A stretch of DNA of 64,000 bases, taken from assembly GCF_027568395.1 (NCBI RefSeq), contig NZ_JANKZL010000011.1, forward strand, positions 1-64,000, written 5' to 3'. A program made the position numbers and the translations under genes. Shown in pieces: positions 52,086 through 59,993 of the stretch (positions within the stretch are counted from its first letter, which is position 1; each line of letters opens with the position of its first letter). Origin of the DNA: Aminobacter sp. HY435. Lineage in GTDB: Bacteria; Pseudomonadota; Alphaproteobacteria; Rhizobiales; Rhizobiaceae. The notes below the pieces were generated by a model, which was not told where the DNA came from, searched no databases, and saw nothing but the letters and a program-made list of their open reading frames with translations.

Positions 52086-53444
52086 TCAGTCGAGCAGCTT
52101 CTCGATCTTTTCGGCAGCAGCCTGCAGCGCTTCCTGCGGCGTCGCCTGGCCGGCCACGGCGCGGGCGGTCTCGTCGGCGAGAACCTGCTGCACGGCGTCG
52201 GACTTCGGATGGCGCGGACGCCACATCTGGCCTTCGCCGGCGGCGTCATAGCCCTGCTGCAGGGCGGCGAATACCGGCTTCAGCCACTCATGCTCGGGCG
52301 TGGTTGCAAGGGTCGACTTGCGCGCCGGGAAGACGCCAAGAGCGTTCGACTGCCAGACTTCGCCCTCCTTGGAGCTGAGCCACTGCAGCAGCGCCCAGGC
52401 TGCCTGCTGGTTTTCGCTCTTGTTGTTGATCGCGCCGCTCCAGATGCCACGGTGCGCGCCGGCGCTCTTCGAACCGACCGGCATGACCTGGATGCCGACC
52501 TGTTCAGGCTTGAGCGTGGTGGTCGATGGATCGACGGCCGTGCCCTTGAACACGCTGCCCCACATGAACATGGAAGCAACCTGGCCCTGGCGGAACGCCT
52601 GCAGCGACTCGTTGAAGCCGTGGCTGACGGCGCCCGTCGGCGCGTATTTCAGCAGGTCGATATGGGTCTGCAGCGCCTTGACGCCGGCTTCGTTGTTGAA
52701 GGTCGGCTTGTTGCCGGCGTCGAGCAGCGCACCGCCATTCGAATTGAGAATGGTCTGCCAGATGGTCGGGGTCAGCGCATCGCGCATGAAGTAGGTGTCG
52801 ACTGCCCAGGCGTCGACCTTGCCGTCGCCATTGGTGTCCTGCACCAGCTTCTCGGCCTGCTGGAAGAACTGCTCCCAGGTCAGCTCCGGTGTCGGCGCGG
52901 GCAGGCCGGCCTTTTCGTAGAGCGCCTTGTTGGTGAACATCAAAAGCAGGTTCGAGCGCAGCGGCACGCCGTACTGCACGCCATTCCATTCACCGGCGGC
53001 GAGCGGGGCGGCGTTGAAATCGGCCCAGTCGTAGTCGGCGGACGTCCATGCTGCCGCATCCTTCTTCAGATCGACGAGGACGCCTGCACTGGCGAGCTGG
53101 GGGATCCAGGGATCGTCGGCGATGATGATGTCGTAGGTCGGAGCCGGACCGGTCGCATCGAGCAGGCTCTTGGCCAGCAGCTCGGCATACGGCACGCCGT
53201 CGATGGTGACCTTGATGTTCGGGTACACCTTGTTGAACTCGGGCACCATGTTGGTTTGCCACTGATTGGCGAACGCCTCGTTGGCGATCATCCGGATCTC
53301 GACCGGCTGCTCGGCTGTGCCGAGAGCGTCCTGCGCGTAGCTGGCGCCGGTCGCGAGAATGGAAATTGCGGCAACCGCCGACAGGCCTGCGGCGAAAACC
53401 GCGCGGCGCGACACGGAAAACTTGCCCGTACTCGTCTGCTTCAC
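52086..53444 (-). CDS. extracellular solute-binding protein, carbohydrate-type ABC importer
   Basis: A 452-residue periplasmic protein. The start is a GTG at 53444 with GGGAGG five bases upstream; the ATG of the longer frame has no ribosome site. The export signal (VKQTSTGKFSVSRRAVFAAGLSAVAAISILATGASYAQ) contains SRRAVFAAG, a twin-arginine-like motif, so Tat export is possible. The mature protein starts DALGTAEQPVEIRMIANEAFANQWQTNMVPEFNKVYPNIKVTIDGVPYAELLAK, the family 1 binding-protein pattern. It is the first gene of the seven-gene importer operon. The ligand is unknown. Confidence 0.92.
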   Translation of the reverse strand: MKQTSTGKFSVSRRAVFAAGLSAVAAISILATGASYAQDALGTAEQPVEIRMIANEAFANQWQTNMVPEFNKVYPNIKVTIDGVPYAELLAKSLLDATGPAPTYDIIIADDPWIPQLASAGVLVDLKKDAAAWTSADYDWADFNAAPLAAGEWNGVQYGVPLRSNLLLMFTNKALYEKAGLPAPTPELTWEQFFQQAEKLVQDTNGDGKVDAWAVDTYFMRDALTPTIWQTILNSNGGALLDAGNKPTFNNEAGVKALQTHIDLLKYAPTGAVSHGFNESLQAFRQGQVASMFMWGSVFKGTAVDPSTTTLKPEQVGIQVMPVGSKSAGAHRGIWSGAINNKSENQQAAWALLQWLSSKEGEVWQSNALGVFPARKSTLATTPEHEWLKPVFAALQQGYDAAGEGQMWRPRHPKSDAVQQVLADETARAVAGQATPQEALQAAAEKIEKLLD

Positions 53445-53525
53445 ATGAGCCTCCCTTATGGCTCCGGCCAACAGGGAGCATGACCGCATGTCATGCCGCG
53501 ACCTGACCGGTGCGCCAATGCCTAT

Positions 53526-53551
53526 GTTCTACATTCTATAGAATGCAGAAC
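53526..53551. promoter_or_regulatory. 26-bp palindrome, GntR operator candidate
   Basis: GTTCT at 53526-53530 pairs with AGAAC at 53547-53551, and CATTCTATAGAATG lies between them; only one position pair of the 26 fails to match. It lies about 80 bases upstream of the importer's first gene and suits the dimeric GntR/FCD regulator encoded in that operon. The 421-base divergent gap 53445-53865 also holds the site at 53814-53834 and no gene. Confidence 0.65.
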
Positions 53552-53813
53552 GTGTCGTAGTGAAGAGCCTTTCTAGAGTCAACGCGAAAACGAAAGCACA
53601 CGAACCCCAACCGACGACAACACGAATGCGCAGAACGTCCCGCATCGCTCGTTTTCTGGGTGCAGTGCACAAAAATGCGAAAGGCATCGCGTTGTCGCGA
53701 TACGGGGATTCGCACCGTGACCAGCCTTGTCGGTGGCCTTCGGAGCGCATCATCCGGACTTCACCAGGAAGCAGCGCTGCCGGAGCAGCAGCGAACACTT
53801 GCGCCAAGGCAAT

Positions 53814-53834
53814 TTTGGTATACAGTATTCCAAA
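53814..53834. promoter_or_regulatory. 21-bp palindrome upstream of the diiron-protein operon
   Basis: TTTGGTATAC and GTATTCCAAA flank a single central A; nine of ten position pairs match. It lies about 32 bases before the start codon at 53866 and resembles TGGTATACCA-type operators of GntR/FCD regulators. The second GntR regulator, last gene of this operon, is the likely ligand-dependent repressor. Confidence 0.6.
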
Positions 53835-53865
53835 TCAATCTTTCGACTTTGCCAGGGAGCAGTGA

Positions 53866-54594
53866 ATGACCGTTGCAATGAATCCGGACGAGTTCCGCAC
53901 GGCGCTGGAAAACGCCATCAAGGGCAAGAGCGCCAACAAGTCGCCCTTCAGCGTCGGCTGGGCGAGCGGCAAGCTCAGCCGCGAGCACCTCGCCCGCTGG
54001 GCCGAGAACCACTACCACTATGTCGGGCCGTTCGCTGACTATCTCGGCTACATCTATGCCCGCATGCCGGAGGGCTATACCGAGGCCAAGGATTTCCTGC
54101 TCGCCAACATGTATGAGGAAGAGATCGGCGGCGACCGCCATACCGACCTGCTGATCCGTTTCGGCGAAGCCTGCGGCACGACGGGCGACAGGATGCGCGA
54201 CTCCGACAACATGTCGCCGACGACACGCGCCCTGCAGAGCTGGTGCTATGCGGTTGCCATGCGCGAGGACCCGATCGTCGCCGTTGCCGGCCTCGTCGTC
54301 GGCCTCGAATCGCAGGTGCCGTCGATCTACCGCAAGCAGACGCCGACCCTGCGCGACAAGTATGGCTTCACCGACGAGGAGGTCGAGTTCTTCGACCTCC
54401 ACATCGTTTCCGACGAGATCCATGGCGAGCGCGGCTACCAGATCGTGCTCGAGCACGCACGCACCGTCGAGATGCAGCAGCGCTGCCTCAAGATCTGCGA
54501 AGTCGGCGCCCAGATGCGCCTGCTCTACACCACCGCACTCTACAACGACTATGTCGCCGCAGAGTTGCCGCTCGAGGAACTCCTCGCCGCCTGA
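53866..54594 (+). CDS. haem-oxygenase-like diiron protein (PqqC/TenA/CADD superfamily)
   Basis: A 242-residue all-helical cytosolic protein. The opening SPFSVGWASGKLSREHLARWAENHYHYVGPFADYLGYIYAR (about 26-66) is the superfamily N-terminal helix pair. All six metal ligands of the CADD-type diiron site can be placed: E85 and H92 (EEIGGDRH), E148 (GLESQVP), H179, D183 and H186 (HIVSDEIH). It should therefore be an oxygen-activating enzyme rather than the metal-free PqqC or the thiaminase TenA. The substrate is unknown. It is the first gene of an operon with a GlcG-like protein, a flavin/iron-sulfur reductase and a GntR regulator; the reductase could supply its electrons (inference). Confidence 0.88.
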   Translation: MTVAMNPDEFRTALENAIKGKSANKSPFSVGWASGKLSREHLARWAENHYHYVGPFADYLGYIYARMPEGYTEAKDFLLANMYEEEIGGDRHTDLLIRFGEACGTTGDRMRDSDNMSPTTRALQSWCYAVAMREDPIVAVAGLVVGLESQVPSIYRKQTPTLRDKYGFTDEEVEFFDLHIVSDEIHGERGYQIVLEHARTVEMQQRCLKICEVGAQMRLLYTTALYNDYVAAELPLEELLAA

Positions 54595-54699
54595 GCCAAC
54601 ACTCTTGGCGCGGGGGGAAGCGCGCGGACCGGTGGAGGGGCCGGTCAGCGCGTTCCCCTCGAAAACAGCAAAGACATGACATAACAAGGGCGCGTAACA

Positions 54700-55179
54700 G
54701 TGAAACAGGTTCTCAAACTCGAAATCGAAGAAGCTCGCGTCATGGCGGCGGCGGCTGTCGCCAAGGCCCTGGAACTCAATGTTCCCGAAACGGTGTGCAT
54801 CGCCGATGACGGCGGCTATCCGATCGTCCTCGAGCGGATGAACGGCGCTCGCGTGACCGGGCCTCAGATCGCCTGGAACAAGGCATTTACCGCCGCGGGC
54901 CACAAGCGTTCGACGCACCTCTTCACCACGCCGCCAAACGGCCCGGCCCTGCCCGGCAACGAAGCCTTCGGCATCCAGCTCAGCTTCGAGGGCCGCTTCG
55001 CCGCGTTTGTCGGTGGTTTTCCTGTCGTCGTCGACGGTGAGGTAATAGGCGGTGTGGGCCTTAGCGGGGGCAATGGCGAGCAGGACATTGCCTGCGGTGT
55101 GGCGGCACTCGGCGCGCTGCAGGCGTTGCTGGAACCAAAGGGCCACAAGGTCATGGTGCAGGCCGACATCAAGAAATGA
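54700..55179 (+). CDS. GlcG/HbpS family haem-binding-like protein
   Basis: A 159-residue protein starting at a GTG with AAGGG upstream. Family traits are LEIEEARVMAAAAVAKALELNV at the start, the glycine-rich VVVDGEVIGGVGLSGGNGEQDIACGVAAL near the end, and the central AWNKAFTAAGHKRST. HbpS binds haem and cobalamin in Streptomyces; GlcG is linked to glycolate use; many homologues sit next to oxidoreductases with no known role. There is no signal peptide. It lies about 100 bases after the diiron gene and 50 bases before the reductase gene, so it belongs to the same transcript. Confidence 0.88.
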   Translation: MKQVLKLEIEEARVMAAAAVAKALELNVPETVCIADDGGYPIVLERMNGARVTGPQIAWNKAFTAAGHKRSTHLFTTPPNGPALPGNEAFGIQLSFEGRFAAFVGGFPVVVDGEVIGGVGLSGGNGEQDIACGVAALGALQALLEPKGHKVMVQADIKK

Positions 55180-55228
55180 CAGGCGGCCGCGACACGCGGC
55201 CCGACCCCCTGCTTCAGTGGAGACATGG

Positions 55229-56239
55229 ATGAGCCATGTTGTGCGCGTTCTCGAAACCGAGGACCAATTCACCGTGGATTCGGAAGAATCCGTCCTGACA
55301 GCCGCCTTGCGCCAGGGCATTGCGCTGCGGCACGACTGCACGGAGGGCGGATGCGGAACATGCCGCGTACGGTTGACGGAAGGCTGCGTGCGCTACGAGG
55401 AATACCCCCTGGCGCTGACGCCGGAAGACGAGGAACTGGGTTTCGCCCTCGCCTGCCAGGCGCGCCCGGAAAGCGACCTTGTGATCAGCACCGAGCGACC
55501 GGTAGAGCCCTGCTCCGATCCCGAACGCCATGCTGCCGTGGTGGAGTCGGTACGCCATCTTGGCCGCGACGTGGTGCATCTGACATTGGCGCTGCCCGGG
55601 GCCGAGGACCTCGTCTACAGGCCGGGCCAATATCTCAACGTGCTGCTGGGCGATGGCAACAAGCGAAGCTTTTCCATGGCTTCGGTGCAAAACGGCAGGA
55701 CTGTCGACCTCCACATACGTCGTGTCCGCGACGGCCATTTCACCGGAGGCCAACTGATGCGACTGAGCCCCGGAGACCGGGTCGACGTTGAACTGCCGCA
55801 TGGCCTGTTCTGTTGCCGCAAGGAAGATTTTCGGCCCTTGGTGATGGTGGCGACGGGCACCGGGCTGGCGCCGATCAAAAGCATCCTGGAATCCCTGATG
55901 GACGATCCTGATTGTCCGCCCGTATCGCTCTACTGGGGCATGCGCACCGAGGAAGACCTGTATCTGCACGATGAAATCCTGTCGTGGACCGACCGGCTGT
56001 GCGACTTCCAGTATGTGCCCGTGCTGTCGCGCCCCGGTTCGTCCTGGACCGGGCGCCAAGGCTATGTGCAGGACGCCGCCCTGGAAGACCTTGGCGATTT
56101 CTCCGAGCACGCCATCTACATGTGCGGCTCGCCCAGCATGATTTCGAGCGCGAAAAAGCTCTTCATCGAAAACGGGGCAAACCCCGGCTTCATCTATTCC
56201 GACGCCTTCAACTTCCAGCACACCCTGGCGCCGGCATGA
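55229..56239 (+). CDS. 2Fe-2S ferredoxin / FAD / NAD(P)H oxidoreductase (oxygenase reductase component)
   Basis: A 336-residue electron-transfer protein. An N-terminal plant-type ferredoxin domain has ligands C37, C42, C45 and C76 (CTEGGCGTCRVRL, ALACQA). An FNR-type flavin domain has RSFSMAS (146-152), and an NAD(P) domain has ATGTGLAPIKSIL (208-220) and MCGSPSM (298-304). This order is that of reductases for soluble diiron or Rieske oxygenases (phenol hydroxylase, toluene monooxygenase type) and of the glucoseen reductase AscD. The start is an ATG with GGAG about ten bases upstream. It probably passes electrons from NAD(P)H to the diiron protein of the same operon. Confidence 0.93.
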   Translation: MSHVVRVLETEDQFTVDSEESVLTAALRQGIALRHDCTEGGCGTCRVRLTEGCVRYEEYPLALTPEDEELGFALACQARPESDLVISTERPVEPCSDPERHAAVVESVRHLGRDVVHLTLALPGAEDLVYRPGQYLNVLLGDGNKRSFSMASVQNGRTVDLHIRRVRDGHFTGGQLMRLSPGDRVDVELPHGLFCCRKEDFRPLVMVATGTGLAPIKSILESLMDDPDCPPVSLYWGMRTEEDLYLHDEILSWTDRLCDFQYVPVLSRPGSSWTGRQGYVQDAALEDLGDFSEHAIYMCGSPSMISSAKKLFIENGANPGFIYSDAFNFQHTLAPA

Positions 56240-56344
56240 CATCCCCGCCGGGCCTTGTTGTCAGGCCGGTATCGAAACGCGACCCTGGAGGGCAGTCGGG
56301 ACCTTGGCCCACGGCGCGACGGCGGATGGCGGTGATCGCAGCGC

Positions 56345-56363
56345 GGATTGAATATTGTAATCC
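56345..56363. promoter_or_regulatory. inverted repeat upstream of the second GntR gene
   Basis: GGATT-9-AATCC lies about 80 bases before the GntR start, in an AT-rich patch. Its right half GTAATCCAAA (56357-56366) matches the half-site GTATTCCAAA of the palindrome at 53814-53834 except at one position, so the same regulator may bind both. Confidence 0.4.
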
Positions 56364-56444
56364 AAACCGCGGAGGCTATATCATTTGCAATCAGGAGTCG
56401 CTTCCGTCGGCTGATTCGCCCTCTACTCCCAGGAAGTGCAGGAC

Positions 56445-57086
56445 ATGACCGTCATACTTGGAGAAATCCACGCTCCGCTTACCAAGCTGATAACCGCCGC
56501 GTTGCGCGAGCGTATCGTCAGTGGTGAGATCGGCGTCGGCGAACGGCTGGTCGAAGGACGGCTCTCGGAAGAAATGGGCGTGTCGCGCATGCCGGTTCGC
56601 GAGGCGCTGCGCGAACTCGCCGCCGAGGGCATCGTCACCATCGAGCCGCGCCGTGGCGCATCGGTCACGATCTTCACCGAAGAGCAAAAGCGCGAGCTGG
56701 TCGAAGTGCGCGCGACGCTGGAGGCGCTGAACGCCAAGCTTGCCGCCAAGCGCCACGATCCAGAGCAGATAGCTGCCCTTCAGAAGATCCTCGACGACGG
56801 CGCAAAGCTGGCCGACACCGACGACCCGGTTCTGCTGTCCCGGCAGAACACCGAATTCCACGAGGCCCTTGCAACCGTTGCCGCCAATTCTGTGCTGCAG
56901 GACATGGTGCGTTCGCTGCGCGACCGCACGGTGATGCTGTTTGCTCCGATCAGCCGGCGGCGCGGCCGCCAGAACTGGGAAGAGCACGCCAATATCCTGC
57001 GCGCGGTGATTGCCGGCGACAGCGAACTGGCAGCCCTCCTCGCGGCACGCCATGTCTACAACGCGGCCGAGATCCCGCAGGACTAG
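56445..57086 (+). CDS. GntR family regulator (FadR/FCD type) of the diiron operon
   Basis: A 213-residue regulator with a winged helix at about 10-75 (PLTKLITAALRERIVSGEIGVGERLVEGRLSEEMGVSRMPVREALRELAAEGIVTIEPRRGASV) and a short FCD domain (SRQNTEFHEALATVAANSVLQDM, EEHANILRAVIAGDSELAALLAARHV). The ATG at 56445 has AGGAAG eight bases upstream; a GTG three codons earlier lacks spacing. The stop codon TAG is formed by the first bases of the dispersed repeat at 57083, so the last codons of this gene adjoin that repeat. It is likely a repressor of the operon it ends. Confidence 0.92.
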   Translation: MTVILGEIHAPLTKLITAALRERIVSGEIGVGERLVEGRLSEEMGVSRMPVREALRELAAEGIVTIEPRRGASVTIFTEEQKRELVEVRATLEALNAKLAAKRHDPEQIAALQKILDDGAKLADTDDPVLLSRQNTEFHEALATVAANSVLQDMVRSLRDRTVMLFAPISRRRGRQNWEEHANILRAVIAGDSELAALLAARHVYNAAEIPQD

Positions 57087-57189
57087 CGCATCGGCCCGAA
57101 AATCGAACCCGATTTTCGGAAAGCACGATTCGCCAACTCAGTAAGTTAGAGCGTCCTTTGTGCGTCCATTCGAACGCACTGCGCTCTAG
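57083..57189. repeat. 107-bp dispersed palindromic repeat, copy 2
   Basis: It has the same length and CTAG boundaries as copy 1 at 124-230, with about six differences. It supplies the stop codon of the GntR gene and lies between that gene and the convergent pncB. The rest of the 262-base gap holds no gene. Confidence 0.88.
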
Positions 57190-57348
57190 CAAGGACCGGT
57201 GGCGGGCGATCCTCGCCATCGCATCTTTCGACAGCGCGGCCCGATGGGCACTGTCTTGGCGCGCCGCCAACCGGTGGTGCTTCGAAAACAAAAGCTAGAT
57301 CTGTCACCCCGGCGAGAAATGCCGGAAGGCGGCCGGAATGCTTCTTTC

Positions 57349-58653
57349 CTACACCTTGACCAGTTGCTCGACGCGATCCTTCTCACCGAAGATGCGGAGA
57401 TAGCGCGCGATCTCCTTTTTGTCGCCGGTGGCCTTGGCCGGATTGTCGGAGAGTTTGACTGCCGGACGGCCATTCGCCTCGGTGACCTTGCAGACCAGCG
57501 AGATGGCGTTGAGCCGGTCGGTTTCCTTGGGCGCACAGCCTTCGAAATCGTTGGTCAGGTTGGTGCCCCAGCCAAACGACATGCGCACCTTGCCCTCGAA
57601 ATGCCGGTAGGTTTCGATGATCGTGTCGACGTCGAGACCGTCGGAGAAGATCAGCAGCTTGTTCCTCGGATCCTGGCCCTTCTTGCGCCACCACTGGAGA
57701 ATGCGCTCGCCGCCTTCGATCGGCGGGGCGCTGTCGGGGCGGAAGCCGGTCCAGTCCGCCACCCAGTCGGGCGCGTCGCGCAGGAAGGCGGCCGTGCCGA
57801 AGGCGTCGGGCAGCACGATCAAAAGGTTGCCGCCATAATAGCGCTGCCAGTCGAGCAGCACCTTGTAGGGCGACTGCTTGAGCTCGTCCTCGCTGTCGGC
57901 GAGCGCGGCATAGACCATCGGCAGCTCGTGCGCGTTGGTGCCGAGCGCCTCGAGGTCGGTGTCCATCGCCAGAAGCACGTTGGAGGTGCCGGTGAAGGCG
58001 TCGCCGATGCCTTCCTTCAGCGCCTCGACGCACCAGCGCTGCCACAGGAAGGAATGCCGGCGACGGGTGCCGAAATCCGAAATCTTGATGTCGGGCAGCA
58101 TCTTCAGCCGCTCGGTCTTGTCCCACATCCTGGCCTTGGCGCGGGCATAGAGCACATCGAGCGCGAAGGGGCCGAAGGCCTTCATCGCCGAGCGCGAGCG
58201 CAGCTCGTTGATGATGGCAAGTGCGGGGATTTCCCACATCGAGGTCATCACCCAGGGACCGGCGAAGGTCAGCTCATACTGGCCGTCGCGCTTTTCCAGG
58301 TGGTAGGGCGGCAGCCGGAAGTTCTCCAGCCAGGCCAGGAACTCCGGCTCGAAGATCTGCTTGCGGCCGTAGAAATTGTTGCCACCGAGCCAGATCATCT
58401 CCTTCTTGGAGAAACGCAGCGTGCGGGCATGGTCGAGCTGTTCGCGCAGTTCGCCCTCGTCTATCTCCTCGGCGAGCTTGACCGTTGTGGCGCGGTTGAT
58501 CAGCGAGAAGGTGGCGTCGACCTTGGGATGCATGCCCCAGATCATCTGCAGCATCAGAAGCTTGTAGAAGTCGGTGTCGAGCAGCGAGCGGACGATCGGG
58601 TCGAGCTTCCAGGTGTGGTTGTACACACGCCTCGCAATGTCGGTCCTGGCCAT
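57349..58653 (-). CDS. pncB: nicotinate phosphoribosyltransferase
   Basis: A 434-residue enzyme of NAD salvage that joins nicotinate to phosphoribosyl pyrophosphate with ATP. Recognisable segments are [31 protein letters not shown] at the N-terminus, [44 protein letters not shown] (active-site His region), [35 protein letters not shown] and [24 protein letters not shown]. The length and motifs fit the bacterial PncB class. It is a single gene on the reverse strand between the second GntR gene and a LysR gene. Confidence 0.97.
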   Translation of the reverse strand: MARTDIARRVYNHTWKLDPIVRSLLDTDFYKLLMLQMIWGMHPKVDATFSLINRATTVKLAEEIDEGELREQLDHARTLRFSKKEMIWLGGNNFYGRKQIFEPEFLAWLENFRLPPYHLEKRDGQYELTFAGPWVMTSMWEIPALAIINELRSRSAMKAFGPFALDVLYARAKARMWDKTERLKMLPDIKISDFGTRRRHSFLWQRWCVEALKEGIGDAFTGTSNVLLAMDTDLEALGTNAHELPMVYAALADSEDELKQSPYKVLLDWQRYYGGNLLIVLPDAFGTAAFLRDAPDWVADWTGFRPDSAPPIEGGERILQWWRKKGQDPRNKLLIFSDGLDVDTIIETYRHFEGKVRMSFGWGTNLTNDFEGCAPKETDRLNAISLVCKVTEANGRPAVKLSDNPAKATGDKKEIARYLRIFGEKDRVEQLVKV

Positions 58654-58820
58654 GCCGCTTCATTCCTCCCTGGCGCATAAGCCCGTCCTGCAGGCGCGCA
58701 CCGCATCGTCGCTGACAGCATTGGGATATCGCGTCCGGGCGATCAAGCTGCAGGCATCAAAAAAGCAACCGTGGCCTCATTGGTTGCATCGGCTGAATGA
58801 AGTAGCCGCCGGTATCGCCT

Positions 58821-59786
58821 TCAGCCAGCGGCCTGGACCTGCTTCTGCCCGCGCCGCTTGCGAATGCTGATCTGCCCGGTGACCGCCTGTTCGGTGCGGG
58901 CCGGAAGCTCCTCGCGCTGGGCAAACAGCCAGTCGATGAACACCTGGGCAATCGGCGCCGAACGCACCTCGTTGCGGCACACGACATAAAAGGCATCGAC
59001 CGCCGGAACCGAGAAATTGAACGGCGTCACCAGCTGGCCCTTGGCGAGCAGCGAGCTTGCCGTCACGCTGTCGCCCAGCGCCAGGCCGTGGCCGTGCACC
59101 GCGGCTTCCGTGGTCAGGCTCGCGCCGGCCATGCGGTGCTGCTGCAGCGGCTTGATGTCGAGCGCGTCGGCGGCGGCCAACCAAGTGTGCCACTCGCGGC
59201 CTTCGTCGGCATGCAGGAGCACATGGTCGGCAAGGTCGCGTACACTGCGGATAGGGCGGTTGTTGATCAGCGTCGGGCTGACCACCGGAAACAGCTCCAG
59301 CGTCGACCACTTCTTCGTCCAGCAGTCGCTCCACCGGCCATCGCCATAGAGCAGGCAGACATCGGTATCTGGCGAATGGATATCGCGGGGGTCGTTGGTG
59401 GCGTTCAGCGTCAGGCTGATACCCGGATACTGCGCAGTGAAGCCGCCAAGCCGCGGTACCAGCCACAACGACAGCAGGGCCGGCACGCAGCTGACCGTCA
59501 GCTTGCCGGAACTGGTCGGGCGCGTCATGCGCGCTGTCGCTGCTGCGATGCTCTCGAACGCGCCAGACACGGCCGGCAACAGCTCCGCACCCTGCGGCGT
59601 CAGTTTCAGGCGCGAGCCCGAGCGTTCCAGGAGCCTGACCTTGAGTGTCGCCTCAAGCGCGCGGATCTGGTGGCTGATGGCGCCATGGGTGACGTTGAGC
59701 TCGCCCGCAGCCTTGGTCAGCGAGCCGTGCCGCGCCGCCGCCTCGAAGGCGCGCAGCGGGTTCAGCGGAGGCAGGCGCCTGGACAA
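58821..59786 (-). CDS. LysR family regulator (GcvA-like)
   Basis: A 321-residue regulator beginning (TTG)SRRLPPLNPLRAFEAAARHGSLTKAAGELNVTHGAISHQIRALEATLKVRLLERSGSRLKLTPQG, the GcvA-type LysR helix-turn-helix. The TTG at 59786 is preferred because the family motif SRRLPPLN begins right after it and a GGAAAGGG stretch lies upstream; no ATG fits. The effector domain covers about 93-300. The C-terminal 15 residues are Lys/Arg/Gln-rich (RKRRGQKQVQ). It is divergent from the ureohydrolase operon, with a perfect palindrome between them, so it probably activates that operon in response to a guanidino compound or amino acid (inference). Confidence 0.9.
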   Translation of the reverse strand: MSRRLPPLNPLRAFEAAARHGSLTKAAGELNVTHGAISHQIRALEATLKVRLLERSGSRLKLTPQGAELLPAVSGAFESIAAATARMTRPTSSGKLTVSCVPALLSLWLVPRLGGFTAQYPGISLTLNATNDPRDIHSPDTDVCLLYGDGRWSDCWTKKWSTLELFPVVSPTLINNRPIRSVRDLADHVLLHADEGREWHTWLAAADALDIKPLQQHRMAGASLTTEAAVHGHGLALGDSVTASSLLAKGQLVTPFNFSVPAVDAFYVVCRNEVRSAPIAQVFIDWLFAQREELPARTEQAVTGQISIRKRRGQKQVQAAG

Positions 59787-59813
59787 TCGATCCCTTTCCG
59801 GAGGCTTCCAGTT

Positions 59814-59830
59814 TGTGAGAAATTCTCACA
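59814..59830. promoter_or_regulatory. LysR regulator binding site candidate
   Basis: TGTGAGAA-A-TTCTCACA is a perfect 17-bp palindrome containing the T-N11-A pattern, 28 bases upstream of the LysR start codon and about 165 bases upstream of the ureohydrolase gene. Confidence 0.7.
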
Positions 59831-59993
59831 CCGAAGAGCTTAACAATATCAATTGCCAATTCAAAGCCGCTGCCGGAAGATCGCCTGATAAAACCAAAAA
59901 GCATGCGGGGAACATTTGACAGCGACGGCAGCGGACAGCGGTCCGCCGCACCAGCGCGTTCCCGCATTGCGACCTGACCTGCAGGAGGCAATC

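Noticed and set aside
53866-54594. Assignment as PqqC or thiaminase TenA
   Set aside because: No pqq or thiamine genes are nearby, and the full E/H/E/H/D/H diiron ligand set is present, which cofactor-less PqqC and TenA lack.
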